Below are positions 33,772 to 41,760 of a stretch of 64,000 bases of DNA, piece by piece. This DNA is from Candidatus Roseilinea sp. NK_OTU-006. Its GTDB lineage: Bacteria > Chloroflexota > Anaerolineae > J036 > Brachytrichaceae. Numbering within the stretch: position 1 is the first letter of the stretch; every line of letters starts with the position of its first letter. The stretch covers positions 40,001 to 104,000 of the forward strand of contig NZ_JAAFGM010000009.1 of assembly GCF_012931985.1 (NCBI RefSeq). Direction: 5' to 3'. The notes beneath the pieces were generated by a model that did no database searches, was not told the origin of the DNA, and saw nothing but the letters and a program-made list of their open reading frames with translations. A program made the translations under genes and the position numbers.

Positions 33772-34788
33772 TCAGAATTCCACCATCGCCTTGATCACGC
33801 CGTTCTCCGGTCTCAACCAGCTCTCAAATATCCCGATCATGGCCTCGGCTGGCGCGCGATGCGTCACCCAATGCCGTGTGTCCACCCGGCCCTCGCGGAT
33901 GAGCCTGAGGATGCGCTGAAAGTCGCGTGCGGTGCTGTTGCGCGTGGCCAGCAGCGTGATCTCGCGGCGATGGAAGAAGGGGTCGCTGAAGGTGATGTCG
34001 GCGTTGACCAGCCCGGCGAAGATCAGCCGGCCGCCATGTGCGACGTAGCGAAAGGCGCCGACCATACTCTCCAGATTGCCCGTTGCGTCAAAGACGACCG
34101 TGGGCAGATCGCCATGGGTGATCGCTTCGATCTTCGATAGTGGCTCGTCATCGGCGCGCAGCGCATGGGTGACCATGAAATGCGCGCTCACGAAGTCCAG
34201 CCGCAGCGGATTCACGTCTATCACGATCATCCTGGACGTGATGAGTTGGGCAAACTGGATGATCGTCAGGCCGATTGGCCCGGCGCCGATGATCAGCGTC
34301 CATTCGTCGGGTTGCACGTGGCCGCGCGCCACGGCATGCGCCCCGATGCCCAGGGTTTCGACCAGGGCAAGTTGTTCGTAGCTCAAGTCGTTCGCCGGAT
34401 GCAGCTTGTGCGCCGGCACGATGATCTGGTCGCGCATGCCGCCGTCGGTATGCACCCCCAATACTTGCAAGCTGGCGCAGCAGTTCGTCTTGCCGGCGCG
34501 GCAGGCGATGCAGCGCCCGCAGTTCAGATAAGGTTCAACAGCGCAGCGGTCGCCGGCTCGCACGTTCGTTACGCCGTCGCCCACGGCGATCACTTCGACG
34601 CCGAGTTCGTGGCCGAGGATGCGTGGGTAGGCAAGGTAGGGCATCCGACCGCGGTAAGCATGCACATCGGTGCCACAGATGCCGACGCGATGCACGCGCA
34701 CCAGGGCTTCACCGGGGCCAGGCGCACCAGGCGAGGGCGCTGCCCCAAGGGCGAATTGCCCCGGCGCTTCGAGCGTGATGACTTTCAT
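33772..34788 (-). CDS. Zinc-dependent alcohol/sugar dehydrogenase (MDR family)
   Basis: A 338-residue medium-chain dehydrogenase that oxidises an alcohol or sugar alcohol with NAD(P)+. GICGTDVHAYRG holds the catalytic zinc Cys and LGHELGVEV the His-Glu pair; the structural zinc lobe is NCGRCIACRAGKTNCC; the Rossmann motif is LIIGAGPIGLTIIQFAQ. The sorbitol/threonine/galactitol-type sub-group is the likely one, the substrate unknown. The ATG at 34788 fits the family start. It is divergent from the methyltransferase gene; a TACAAT box about 28 nt upstream gives a short leader. Confidence 0.91.
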   Translation of the reverse strand: MKVITLEAPGQFALGAAPSPGAPGPGEALVRVHRVGICGTDVHAYRGRMPYLAYPRILGHELGVEVIAVGDGVTNVRAGDRCAVEPYLNCGRCIACRAGKTNCCASLQVLGVHTDGGMRDQIIVPAHKLHPANDLSYEQLALVETLGIGAHAVARGHVQPDEWTLIIGAGPIGLTIIQFAQLITSRMIVIDVNPLRLDFVSAHFMVTHALRADDEPLSKIEAITHGDLPTVVFDATGNLESMVGAFRYVAHGGRLIFAGLVNADITFSDPFFHRREITLLATRNSTARDFQRILRLIREGRVDTRHWVTHRAPAEAMIGIFESWLRPENGVIKAMVEF

Positions 34789-34830
34789 GGATTCTGACGG
34801 GCTGCCTCTTGATTGAATTGTAGAGGGGCA

Positions 34831-34836
34831 TAGAAT
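34831..34836 (+). promoter_or_regulatory. -10 box of the methyltransferase gene, leaderless spacing
   Basis: TAGAAT ends 8 nt before the GTG start at 34845. Confidence 0.5.
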
Positions 34837-34844
34837 TCGACCCC

Positions 34845-35657
34845 GTGACATCGCCGGAGTTCTACGCCAACGCGCGCGCCTACGACATCGCTTTCAGCGA
34901 TCGGGACTTTGTGGATGAGTGCAACTTCCTCGAATGGTGTCTGCGGACGCATGGCTGCGTCGCCGAGGGTGTTGCTCCCGCTTTCCTCGAACTGGCCTGC
35001 GGCCCGGCGCGTCATGCGCGCGAATTTGCCAGGCGCGGTTGGCGCGCGGTGGCGCTTGATCTTTCACCCGATATGCTCGATTACGCGCGCGAGGGCGCGA
35101 AGCGCGATGGCGTCGTTCTGGAGACCGTGGCCGCCGACATGGCCGATTTCACGCTCGATCCGCCGGTGGCGTTAGCCGCGAACCTCATGGAAAGTCTATC
35201 GCATCTAGTGACGAACGCGCAGGTCGTCTCGCATCTCAAATCGGTATCGCGCAGTCTGCTGCGCGGCGGCGTCTTCGTGATTGAGATGGCGCATCCATCC
35301 ACGATCTGGCGCGATAGCCTGCCCAACACGTGGCTGTCTCGCTCCACCGATGTGCCCTACTTCGCCGATGAGCCTTACACCGAAGTAGACGTGCTGTTCG
35401 GCGCGGCCGATGATCCGTATGACTGGATCACCCAACAATGGCTGGTGACCGCTCGGCTGACGATACGCGAGGCCGGCCGGCCAGAACGCGTCGTCGAACA
35501 CCGGCAGCCCCATCGCTGGTATCAGACGCAGGAACTACAGGCGCTGATTGATCTCGCGGAGGCGTTCTCGGCCGTGCATTGGTATGGCGATATGCTGATC
35601 CCGCCGCCGCCGCTGGATAACGATTCCGGGCGCATGATCGTTGTGCTGACCAAGTAG
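34845..35657 (+). CDS. Class I SAM-dependent methyltransferase
   Basis: A 270-residue methyltransferase. FLELACGPARHAREFARRG is motif I (SAM-binding glycine loop), VALDLSPDMLDYAREGA holds the acidic residue of motif II, and AADMADFTLDPPVALAANLM the post-motif Asp. The C-terminal half with WITQQWLVTARLTI and HRWYQTQELQALIDLA resembles methyltransferases with a small beta-sheet cap. The substrate is unknown. The GTG start is supported by the TAGAAT box 8 nt upstream. It precedes the MaoC gene, which has its own promoter box. Confidence 0.87.
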   Translation: MTSPEFYANARAYDIAFSDRDFVDECNFLEWCLRTHGCVAEGVAPAFLELACGPARHAREFARRGWRAVALDLSPDMLDYAREGAKRDGVVLETVAADMADFTLDPPVALAANLMESLSHLVTNAQVVSHLKSVSRSLLRGGVFVIEMAHPSTIWRDSLPNTWLSRSTDVPYFADEPYTEVDVLFGAADDPYDWITQQWLVTARLTIREAGRPERVVEHRQPHRWYQTQELQALIDLAEAFSAVHWYGDMLIPPPPLDNDSGRMIVVLTK

Positions 35658-35699
35658 CGCACAGCAGCGCACGCGTCGGCCCCGACCGCCTCGCCCTTA

Positions 35700-35705
35700 T
35701 ACAAT
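35700..35705 (+). promoter_or_regulatory. -10 box of the MaoC-like gene, leaderless spacing
   Basis: TACAAT (part of TATACAAT) ends 7 nt before the ATG at 35713, with no Shine-Dalgarno site. Confidence 0.55.
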
Positions 35706-35712
35706 CAGCCTC

Positions 35713-36180
35713 ATGGCGCTCACTACACCGCAAGGTTTGTACTTCGAGGACTTCGTCGTTGGCGACAAAGCCACATCGCCCAGCCGCACCATCACCGAGG
35801 CCGACATCGTCATGTTCGCCGGCTTGAGCGGCGACTACAATGAAATTCACACCAGCGAAACCTTCTCCCAGGGCCATCTGTTCGGCCGGCGCATCGCGCA
35901 CGGCTTGCTTGGCCTGAGCATCGCCAGCGGATTGGCCTTCCAAATGGGTTTCCTGCTCGGCACAGTGGAAGTCTTTCGCGGCATCGAGTGGGAGTTCACT
36001 GCGCCCATCTTCATCGGCGATACGATCCACCTGGAAGCCGAAGTCGCCGAAGTCAAAGCCTTCCCACGACTGGGCAACGGCAAGGTGACTTTTAAGGTCA
36101 GTGTGAAAAAGCAAGATGGCAGCGTGGTGCAGCGCGGCACATGGACACTGCTTGTGAAGGGTAAACCAAAAGCAGCGTAA
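35713..36180 (+). CDS. MaoC-like (R)-specific enoyl-CoA hydratase family protein
   Basis: A 155-residue hot-dog-fold protein. SGDYNEIHTSETFSQGHLFG contains the catalytic Asp-x4-His of (R)-hydratases, and RRIAHGLLGLSIASGL is the following hydratase helix. Members hydrate trans-2-enoyl-CoA or act on related CoA thioesters such as mesaconyl-C4-CoA. No beta-oxidation or polyhydroxyalkanoate gene lies nearby, so the pathway is open. It ends 11 bases before the next ATG, whose -10 box overlaps its stop codon. Confidence 0.9.
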   Translation: MALTTPQGLYFEDFVVGDKATSPSRTITEADIVMFAGLSGDYNEIHTSETFSQGHLFGRRIAHGLLGLSIASGLAFQMGFLLGTVEVFRGIEWEFTAPIFIGDTIHLEAEVAEVKAFPRLGNGKVTFKVSVKKQDGSVVQRGTWTLLVKGKPKAA

Positions 36181-36183
36181 AAT
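36178..36183 (+). promoter_or_regulatory. -10 box of the coiled-coil nuclease-like gene, overlapping the maoC stop
   Basis: TAAAAT, whose first bases are the stop codon of the preceding gene, ends 8 nt before the ATG at 36192. Confidence 0.5.
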
Positions 36184-36191
36184 TCTGCAAC

Positions 36192-37124
36192 ATGGCATTC
36201 ACGGTCAGCGACTTTCACGATCTTGTCGAGCTGCTTGAGCAACACCCTCAATGGCGGCAGGAACTGCGACGCCTCGTGCTGACCGATGAGTTATTAGACC
36301 TGCCGCGGATCGTTAGGGAGCTGGGCGATCGCATCGCCGAGCTGGTGGAGGCGCAGAAGCGCACGGACAAGACGATCGCCGAGCTGGTGGAGGCGCAGAA
36401 GCGTGCAGAGGCCCGTCTTGACCGTGTGGATCAACAAATCGCCGAGCTGGTGGAGGCGCAGAAGCGTGCAGAGGCGCGTCTTGACCGTGTGGATCAACAA
36501 ATCGCCGAGCTGGTGGAGGCGCAGAAGCGTGCAGAGGCGCGTCTTGACCGTGTGGATCAACAAATCGCCGAGCTGGTGGAGGCGCAGAAGCGCACGGACA
36601 AGACGATCGCCGAGCTGGTGGAGGCGCAGAAGCGCACGGAAGGGGTAGTCGCTGAGCTGGTCATATCCCAGCGGCAGATGAGCGAAGACCTAGGCACACT
36701 GCAAGGCTTCGCCATCGAGCAATCGTTCCGCACTCGCCCGCTGGCCTGGTATGGCAAAATCTTGCACCGTCCACATGTTCTAACCGACGAAGAGTTGGTT
36801 GACTTGGTCGAGCCGGCGCTCGAAGATGGCTTACTCACCGACGAACAGTTCCGCGATCTGTCGCTCGCCGATGCAGTTGTCACCGGTCGTTTGAAGACCG
36901 ATGGCCAGCCGGTCTATCTGATCGTCGAGGTGTCCTGGGGCGTTGGCGAATCGGATTTGAAGCGCGCCATGAGACGTGCGGCGTATCTGGCGAAGACCGG
37001 CGTGAGAGCTCATCCTGCCCTGGGCGGTCGGTGGATTACCCCACAGGTCAAACGCGAAGCCGAATCGGTCCAGGACATCCACCTGATCGAGTGGAAGGGT
37101 GAGCTCGCCGAGCTGTTCGGATGA
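36192..37124 (+). CDS. Coiled-coil protein with a DUF3782/PD-(D/E)XK-like C-terminal domain
   Basis: A 310-residue protein. Residues about 50-165 are a long coiled coil made of units beginning IAELVEAQKR; the units are 14 or 21 residues long, so the heptad phase is kept. Residues about 170-310 are globular, with SLADAVVTGRL and QPVYLIVEVSWGVG. The pattern Asp, then Glu-x-Ser/Lys resembles a PD-(D/E)XK nuclease core, but the Lys position reads Ser, so activity is uncertain. Similar proteins are common in filamentous bacteria such as Chloroflexi and cyanobacteria. Its stop overlaps the next start by 4 bases. Confidence 0.8.
   Translation: MAFTVSDFHDLVELLEQHPQWRQELRRLVLTDELLDLPRIVRELGDRIAELVEAQKRTDKTIAELVEAQKRAEARLDRVDQQIAELVEAQKRAEARLDRVDQQIAELVEAQKRAEARLDRVDQQIAELVEAQKRTDKTIAELVEAQKRTEGVVAELVISQRQMSEDLGTLQGFAIEQSFRTRPLAWYGKILHRPHVLTDEELVDLVEPALEDGLLTDEQFRDLSLADAVVTGRLKTDGQPVYLIVEVSWGVGESDLKRAMRRAAYLAKTGVRAHPALGGRWITPQVKREAESVQDIHLIEWKGELAELFG
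36329..36640 (+). repeat. In-frame tandem repeats encoding coiled-coil heptads
   Basis: The 29-base core beginning ATCGCCGAGCTGGTGGAGGC recurs six times with spacing 42 or 63 bases. The order of units is short, long, long, long, short, short-like. The three long units are almost identical, showing recent expansion. Confidence 0.92.
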
Positions 37125-38617
37125 ACACACTGGCTCGGCGTAATCGGCCGGGGCTTAGGACTTTGCTGCAAATCGCAACTGCCTGCTTGGCCGGTTGCGT
37201 CGTCGCGCTGTTGCCGCAGCGCCACCTCCTCCTCCTTGCCGCGGCCATTGCCGCCATATTGGCCGTGGCAGCCATCTTCGCCGAACCAACCCTCGGTCTC
37301 GCCCTGGCGTTGGTCTTCGGGCCGTTTCAACCGCTGGAGCGCGTGACGTTGCAGTTGCCGCTCGACAGCGGTCAGCTCGTGCTGATTCTGACGCTCATCG
37401 CCTACAGCTTTCGCTGGCTTGTCACGCGCCGCTTCCCGGTCATCCGGCCTCAACCGGCGATTGCTGTTGCGTTCGCTGCTTTTCTCGCGGTCTGCCTGCT
37501 CTCATTCTTCCCGGCGCGCGATTTCCGCGACTGGGCCACAGAGTGCATCAAATGGCTGCAGATCGCCGCCGTAGCACTGCTCGTGGCCGGCGAGCAAGAT
37601 CCGCGCAAACGCTGGATCGTCCTCGGCGCGATTCTCATCGCTGCGGCCGGTCAAGCCGCTTTTGGGTTGATTCAGGCTGATGTGCGCGGGTTCGGTCCGC
37701 CGGAGTTTCGCCTTCGTGGCACGGATGCCTATCGCGCTTACGGCACATTCGAGCAGCCGAATCCATTTGGCGGGTTCATGGGGCTGACATGGCCGGTCGC
37801 AGCCACGCTGGCGTTGTGGGCGACGGCTCAGGTTTGGTCGAGGTGGCGCGCTGATGTCCTGAGATGTTCTATGCACGCCGGCCGCGCGCGTCGGCTCATC
37901 CTGCTCCTGACAGTTTCGGCATTCGTTGCCGCGCTGTGCGTCCGCGCCCTCATCGCCAGCGGCTCACGTGGGGCGCTGGTCGGCGCAGCAGCAGCCGGTG
38001 CGGCATTGTTCCTGGCATGGGTGCAACGACCATGGCGCTGGGCGAGCGAGGCGTTCGCGTTGGCCCTAGCGGCGTTCGCCTTCGATGTAATCCACCTTCC
38101 GACATCGCTCGAAGCGACACTGCAGTACTTCAGCGACCCAAGCAGCGCGTTTGGCCTCGATGTGCGTAATGCGCATGTCACGCCAATCACCTTCTCGACG
38201 GTCGAGCGGTTAGCGCATTGGCAAGCTGCGCTGCGCATGATCGAGGCCAGCCCGTGGCTGGGTGTGGGCTTCGGCAACTACGCGGCAGCGTATCCGGCGT
38301 TCCGCTTGCTGCCTTGGGAGAATGCGCTCGGTCATGCGCACAATTACTACCTCAACATCTTCGCCGAGACAGGCGCTGTGGGCTTGCTCGCTTACCTGGC
38401 GCTCTGGACGACGATCATCGCTGTTACTTGGCAGGCGGCACGGCGAGGGAGCCTCTCCGCATTCTCATCCGCGCTCTGCGCCGGCATCCTCGGCGCCTGG
38501 ACGCACCTGGCCGTGCATCACTTATTCGATAAGTTGTATGTCGCCAACACGCACCTGTTGATCGGCGCGTATCTCGGTTTTGTCTTTGCCGCCGTCGCCG
38601 AGACCGGCACGACGTGA
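37121..38617 (+). CDS. O-antigen ligase / Wzy-type polysaccharide polymerase
   Basis: A 498-residue inner-membrane protein with about 12 hydrophobic helices. A large loop near residues 320-410 ends in LGHAHNYYLNIFAETGAVGL, the conserved region of the Wzy_C/O-antigen ligase family (HAHN...E.G). RLRGTDAYRAYGTFEQPNPF GG-like stretch near 200 is typical of the same family. It probably links or polymerises a cell-surface glycan on the outer side of the membrane. It overlaps the coiled-coil gene by 4 bases, which suggests cotranscription, though a functional link is not obvious. Confidence 0.88.
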   Translation: MNTLARRNRPGLRTLLQIATACLAGCVVALLPQRHLLLLAAAIAAILAVAAIFAEPTLGLALALVFGPFQPLERVTLQLPLDSGQLVLILTLIAYSFRWLVTRRFPVIRPQPAIAVAFAAFLAVCLLSFFPARDFRDWATECIKWLQIAAVALLVAGEQDPRKRWIVLGAILIAAAGQAAFGLIQADVRGFGPPEFRLRGTDAYRAYGTFEQPNPFGGFMGLTWPVAATLALWATAQVWSRWRADVLRCSMHAGRARRLILLLTVSAFVAALCVRALIASGSRGALVGAAAAGAALFLAWVQRPWRWASEAFALALAAFAFDVIHLPTSLEATLQYFSDPSSAFGLDVRNAHVTPITFSTVERLAHWQAALRMIEASPWLGVGFGNYAAAYPAFRLLPWENALGHAHNYYLNIFAETGAVGLLAYLALWTTIIAVTWQAARRGSLSAFSSALCAGILGAWTHLAVHHLFDKLYVANTHLLIGAYLGFVFAAVAETGTT

Positions 38618-38651
38618 CCGCGCGCATCGGCGGATCGCTCTGCAACTGGCA

Positions 38652-38657
38652 TACAAT
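38652..38657 (+). promoter_or_regulatory. -10 box of the Rieske protein gene
   Basis: TACAAT lies 38 nt before the ATG; here a leader with a GAGG Shine-Dalgarno (38686-38689) is present, in contrast to neighbouring genes. Confidence 0.5.
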
Positions 38658-38695
38658 TGCATTTGCCGTTGAACTACGCATGTGCGAGGTGAACC

Positions 38696-39064
38696 ATGAG
38701 TAAGCGTGTGATGATCGGGAGCGCTGCAGACGTGCCGGCACATGGCGCCAAGACTTTCGACGTAGAAGGGAAGAGCATCGTTGTGGCGCGCGTCGGGAGT
38801 GGATACTGTGCCGTCATCAACAAGTGCCCGCACTTGGGCTTGCCAATAGCCGGCGGCAAGGTGGAGAACGGCGTCATCACCTGCCCGTTCCACAACTCGC
38901 GCTTTGACCTGTGCACAGGCAAGAACCTGGACTGGGTGCAAGGCGTGGCCGGCGTAAAGCTGCCGGCGTGGTCGCGCAAGATCATTGCGCTGGGCAAAGA
39001 GCCAACGCCGATTCAGAGTTTTCCAGTGACCGAAGAGGGCGGCAAGCTATTCGTTGATTTATAA
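38696..39064 (+). CDS. Rieske [2Fe-2S] ferredoxin
   Basis: A 122-residue soluble Rieske protein. NKCPHLGLPIAGG and ITCPFHNSRFDLCTG carry the Cys-x-His and Cys-xx-His ligands of the cluster. With no membrane anchor and no oxygenase genes nearby, it is most like stand-alone ferredoxins of dioxygenase or nitrite-reductase small-subunit type; the partner is unknown. A probable terminator hairpin follows at 39070. Confidence 0.93.
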   Translation: MSKRVMIGSAADVPAHGAKTFDVEGKSIVVARVGSGYCAVINKCPHLGLPIAGGKVENGVITCPFHNSRFDLCTGKNLDWVQGVAGVKLPAWSRKIIALGKEPTPIQSFPVTEEGGKLFVDL

Positions 39065-39069
39065 AACCC

Positions 39070-39104
39070 GTGGGTGGGCGACGGCGCTGTCTTTGCCCGC
39101 CCAC
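39070..39104 (+). terminator. Hairpin after the Rieske gene
   Basis: GTGGGTGGGC (39070-39079) pairs with GCCCGCCCAC (39095-39104) with one wobble pair and a 15-nt loop; a weak T-rich stretch follows after a few bases. Confidence 0.5.
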
Positions 39105-39156
39105 TCGCGCTTTGTCTTGCGGGTCTGCACACAGACGCTGGGCCTGGCGCCGCATT

Positions 39157-39162
39157 TACCAT
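39157..39162 (+). promoter_or_regulatory. -10 box of the M20 peptidase gene, leaderless spacing
   Basis: TACCAT ends 7 nt before the ATG at 39170. It supports this start over an in-frame codon at 39074, which lies in the terminator region of the previous gene. Confidence 0.4.
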
Positions 39163-39169
39163 TGCCGAC

Positions 39170-40546
39170 ATGAACGCCGCATCGTTCGACGCTTACCTCC
39201 GCGAGCACCGCGAACGCCTGCTCGAGGATTACAAGGACTTCCTGCGCCAACCCAGCGTCGCTGCCACCGGCCAGGGCATCCCGGAAATGGCTGCCCTGGT
39301 CGCGCGACGTTTGGCTGCGCTTGGCGCCGAAGTCAAGGTCGTGCCGACGGAAGGCGACGCGCCGCCGGTCGTGTGGGCCGAACTCGGCGAAGGCGACAAG
39401 GAGTTGCTGATCTACAACCACTACGACGTGCAGCCTGCCGAGCCGTTGGAGCTGTGGGAGTCGCCGCCCTTTGAGCCGACCATCCGAGACGGCAAGATCT
39501 TCGCCCGCGGCGCATCGGATGACAAGGGCGAACTGGTGACCCGCATTCACGCCCTAGAAGCCTGGTTGGCGACGCAGGGCAGGTTGCCCTTCAAGATCAA
39601 GTGGCTGATCGAGGGCGAAGAGGAAGTCGGCAGCCCGCACCTACACGCCTGGGTGGAGCGATACCGGAGCTGGCTCCACAAGCCGGATGGCCGGCCGATG
39701 GACGGCTGCCTGTGGGAGTTCGGCGGCTTTGACGAGCGGGGGCGCTTTACGCTCACGATGGGAGTGAAGGGCATCTGCTACGTCGAGTTGCACGTCCAGG
39801 GCGTGAGCCATGACTTGCACTCGTCGAATGCGGCGATCGCTCCGAACGCCGCCTGGCGGTTGGTGTGGGCCTTGAACACGATCAAGGACGCAAGCGAACG
39901 CATCCTGATCGAGGGCTACTACGACCATGTGCGCGCGCTCACGCCGGCGGAGGAAGCCCTCCTGCGCCAAATGCCCTTCGACGAGGACGAGATCAAAGCC
40001 AAGTGGGGCATCGCCGAATTCATCACCGGCGTCACCGGCTTCGACGCGGTCAAACGCCTGTTCTTCCAGCCCACCGCCACAATCTGCGGCTTGACCAGCG
40101 GCTGGCAAGGGCAGGGCATTAAGACCGTGCTGCCGGCCGTCGCCAGCGCAAAGGTGGACTTTCGGCTGGTGCCCAACCTCACGCCGGAGATCGTGCTTGA
40201 TCTCCTGCGCAGGCACCTGGACAAACATGGCTTCAGCGACATCGAGATCAAGTTCCTGGGCGGCTATCGTGCAGAACTGTCGGACGTGAACGCGCCGATC
40301 GTGCACGCGGCGACCCGCGCTTGCGAACGCATCTATAACCAGACGCCGGTCAAGGTGTTACTCAGCCCGGGCAGCGGCCCGATGTATTCCCTTTCATCGT
40401 TCATCGGCGGCGTGCCGACGGTATGCGCCGGCATCAGCCACCCCGATAGCCGCGTACACTCGCCCAACGAGAACGCCATCCTACAGCACTACTATGACGG
40501 CATGCGCTATATCGGCGCGCTGATTGACGAGTTCGCGCAGGAATGA
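39170..40546 (+). CDS. M20 family metallopeptidase (dipeptidase-like)
   Basis: A 458-residue zinc peptidase of the M20 family. LLIYNHYDVQPAEP carries the first zinc His and catalytic Asp, FARGASDDKGELV the bridging Asp, and LIEGEEEVGSPHL the catalytic Glu pair. The dimerisation (lid) domain lies about residues 190-340. The closest type by motif is the CNDP/DapE-like dipeptidase group that cleaves short peptides in the cytoplasm. No signal peptide is seen. Confidence 0.93.
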   Translation: MNAASFDAYLREHRERLLEDYKDFLRQPSVAATGQGIPEMAALVARRLAALGAEVKVVPTEGDAPPVVWAELGEGDKELLIYNHYDVQPAEPLELWESPPFEPTIRDGKIFARGASDDKGELVTRIHALEAWLATQGRLPFKIKWLIEGEEEVGSPHLHAWVERYRSWLHKPDGRPMDGCLWEFGGFDERGRFTLTMGVKGICYVELHVQGVSHDLHSSNAAIAPNAAWRLVWALNTIKDASERILIEGYYDHVRALTPAEEALLRQMPFDEDEIKAKWGIAEFITGVTGFDAVKRLFFQPTATICGLTSGWQGQGIKTVLPAVASAKVDFRLVPNLTPEIVLDLLRRHLDKHGFSDIEIKFLGGYRAELSDVNAPIVHAATRACERIYNQTPVKVLLSPGSGPMYSLSSFIGGVPTVCAGISHPDSRVHSPNENAILQHYYDGMRYIGALIDEFAQE

Positions 40547-40577
40547 CGCGACGACGCCGTTATCATCGGTCGCGTCT

Positions 40578-41069
40578 GTGAAGCGATTTCACTCCTCTTT
40601 CGATGCGCGCACCCGAGGGATCAGCATCGCCGTCGTGGTGATCGTAGCCGTCGTGATCGCGCTGACCGGCGTGGCTGCGCAAGCCGGCCGGTCGCTCTTT
40701 TTCGCGACGGTCAGCGTTGGGCTGTCGGCCTTCTTCGCGTTCCTGTTTGCCTTGTCGCCGAACGGCGTCGAAGTTGGCGAGGACGTGGTTTACATTTGCC
40801 GCCGCTGGGGCAGCGTGCCGCGTCACTTGGCTGCACTCACCAACGTCCGACGCATCGCGATTCATGAATTGCAGTCCTCGATCCGGCTGGTGTCGGTTGG
40901 CGGCGTGTTCGGCTGGTATGGCACATTTCAGTCCCCCACGCTCGGCGAGTTCAAGATGTTTGCTACGCGGCTCGACCGGCTGGTGCTGATGGACTTCCAC
41001 GGCGAGCGGATCGTGGTGAGCGTGGACGAGCCGGACGCTTTGCTGGCTTTGCTTCAGGTGCAGATTTGA
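40578..41069 (+). CDS. Small membrane protein with a bacterial PH-like domain
   Basis: A 163-residue protein. Two helices near residues 14-55 (ISIAVVVIVAVVIALTG and FFATVSVGLSAFFAFLFAL) anchor it. The rest, with VGGVFGWYGTFQSPTLGEFK and ERIVVSVDEPDALLALL, matches the bacterial PH-domain pattern (membrane PH-like proteins of unknown function). I set the start at GTG 40578 because a TATCAT box lies 11 nt upstream; the frame is open to 40524, inside the previous gene. Confidence 0.65.
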   Translation: MKRFHSSFDARTRGISIAVVVIVAVVIALTGVAAQAGRSLFFATVSVGLSAFFAFLFALSPNGVEVGEDVVYICRRWGSVPRHLAALTNVRRIAIHELQSSIRLVSVGGVFGWYGTFQSPTLGEFKMFATRLDRLVLMDFHGERIVVSVDEPDALLALLQVQI

Positions 41070-41084
41070 GGCAGGGCGCTGGAT

Positions 41085-41090
41085 CACAAT
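41085..41090 (+). promoter_or_regulatory. Possible -10 box of the Uma2 gene
   Basis: CACAAT ends 6 nt before the ATG at 41097; a weak match but in the recurrent position. Confidence 0.3.
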
Positions 41091-41096
41091 CTTGGC

Positions 41097-41681
41097 ATGG
41101 CTGAAGCGCAGGTCTTGGCAACGACTGCACCCTCGGAGTCAGCGCTCCCGGCTGTTCGGCCGGTGGACGACATGTATCACGTGCCGCGCGACGGGCGGAA
41201 GTACGAACTTGTCGAAGGAGAACTGATCGTGTCACCGGCTGGCATGAAAAACGAAGAAGTCGCTGCCGAGTTGATCGTGTTGCTTGGCATCTATCTGCGT
41301 TCGAATCGGCTCGGCAGGTTGTTCACGTCGAGCGTCGGCTATCAGCTCACAGAGAACATTCGCTTGTCCCCTGATGTGTCCTTCGTTCGCATGGAGCGTT
41401 TGCCGGATGGGCGATCGCCAGAGACCTTCGGCCGGTTTGCCCCTGACCTTGCCGTCGAGATCATCTCGCCCAGCGACAGCATGACGACCATCGAGGACAA
41501 GGTCGAACTGTATCTCAAGCATGGCGCGCAATTGGTTTGGGTGATCAGCCCGAAGTCGCGCCGCGCCACGATCTACCGCGCCGACGGTTCGGTGAGCGTC
41601 GTGCGGGCCGGCGGCGTGCTGAGCGGCGAGGCAGTGCTGCCGGGATTCGCCTGCGCCCTGTCCGACATCCTACAGAGTTAG
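41097..41681 (+). CDS. Uma2 family (DUF820) putative endonuclease
   Basis: A 194-residue protein of the Uma2 family, a PD-(D/E)XK-fold nuclease-like group that is highly expanded in cyanobacteria and Chloroflexi with unknown role. GRKYELVEGELIVSPA supplies the early Glu, NIRLSPDVSFVRMERL the Asp of the core, and PDLAVEIISPSDS the E-x-S variant of E-x-K. KVELYLKHGAQLVWVISPK is the following helix and strand. It is not near a toxin-antitoxin or mobile-element gene. Confidence 0.9.
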   Translation: MAEAQVLATTAPSESALPAVRPVDDMYHVPRDGRKYELVEGELIVSPAGMKNEEVAAELIVLLGIYLRSNRLGRLFTSSVGYQLTENIRLSPDVSFVRMERLPDGRSPETFGRFAPDLAVEIISPSDSMTTIEDKVELYLKHGAQLVWVISPKSRRATIYRADGSVSVVRAGGVLSGEAVLPGFACALSDILQS

Positions 41682-41746
41682 GCCGCTTCCCACTCACTTT
41701 TCATCTCTTTGCTATTGGCACGCTCTCAGCGCCTGCTCGCTTTCGC

Positions 41747-41752
41747 TACAAT
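41747..41752 (+). promoter_or_regulatory. -10 box of the ABC-F gene, leaderless spacing
   Basis: TACAAT ends 8 nt before the ATG at 41761, with no Shine-Dalgarno site. Confidence 0.55.
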
Positions 41753-41760
41753 CCGCAGCG

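Noticed and set aside
36329..36640. CRISPR-like direct repeats
   Set aside because: The repeats have no unique spacers of constant size; they are in-frame coiled-coil codons.
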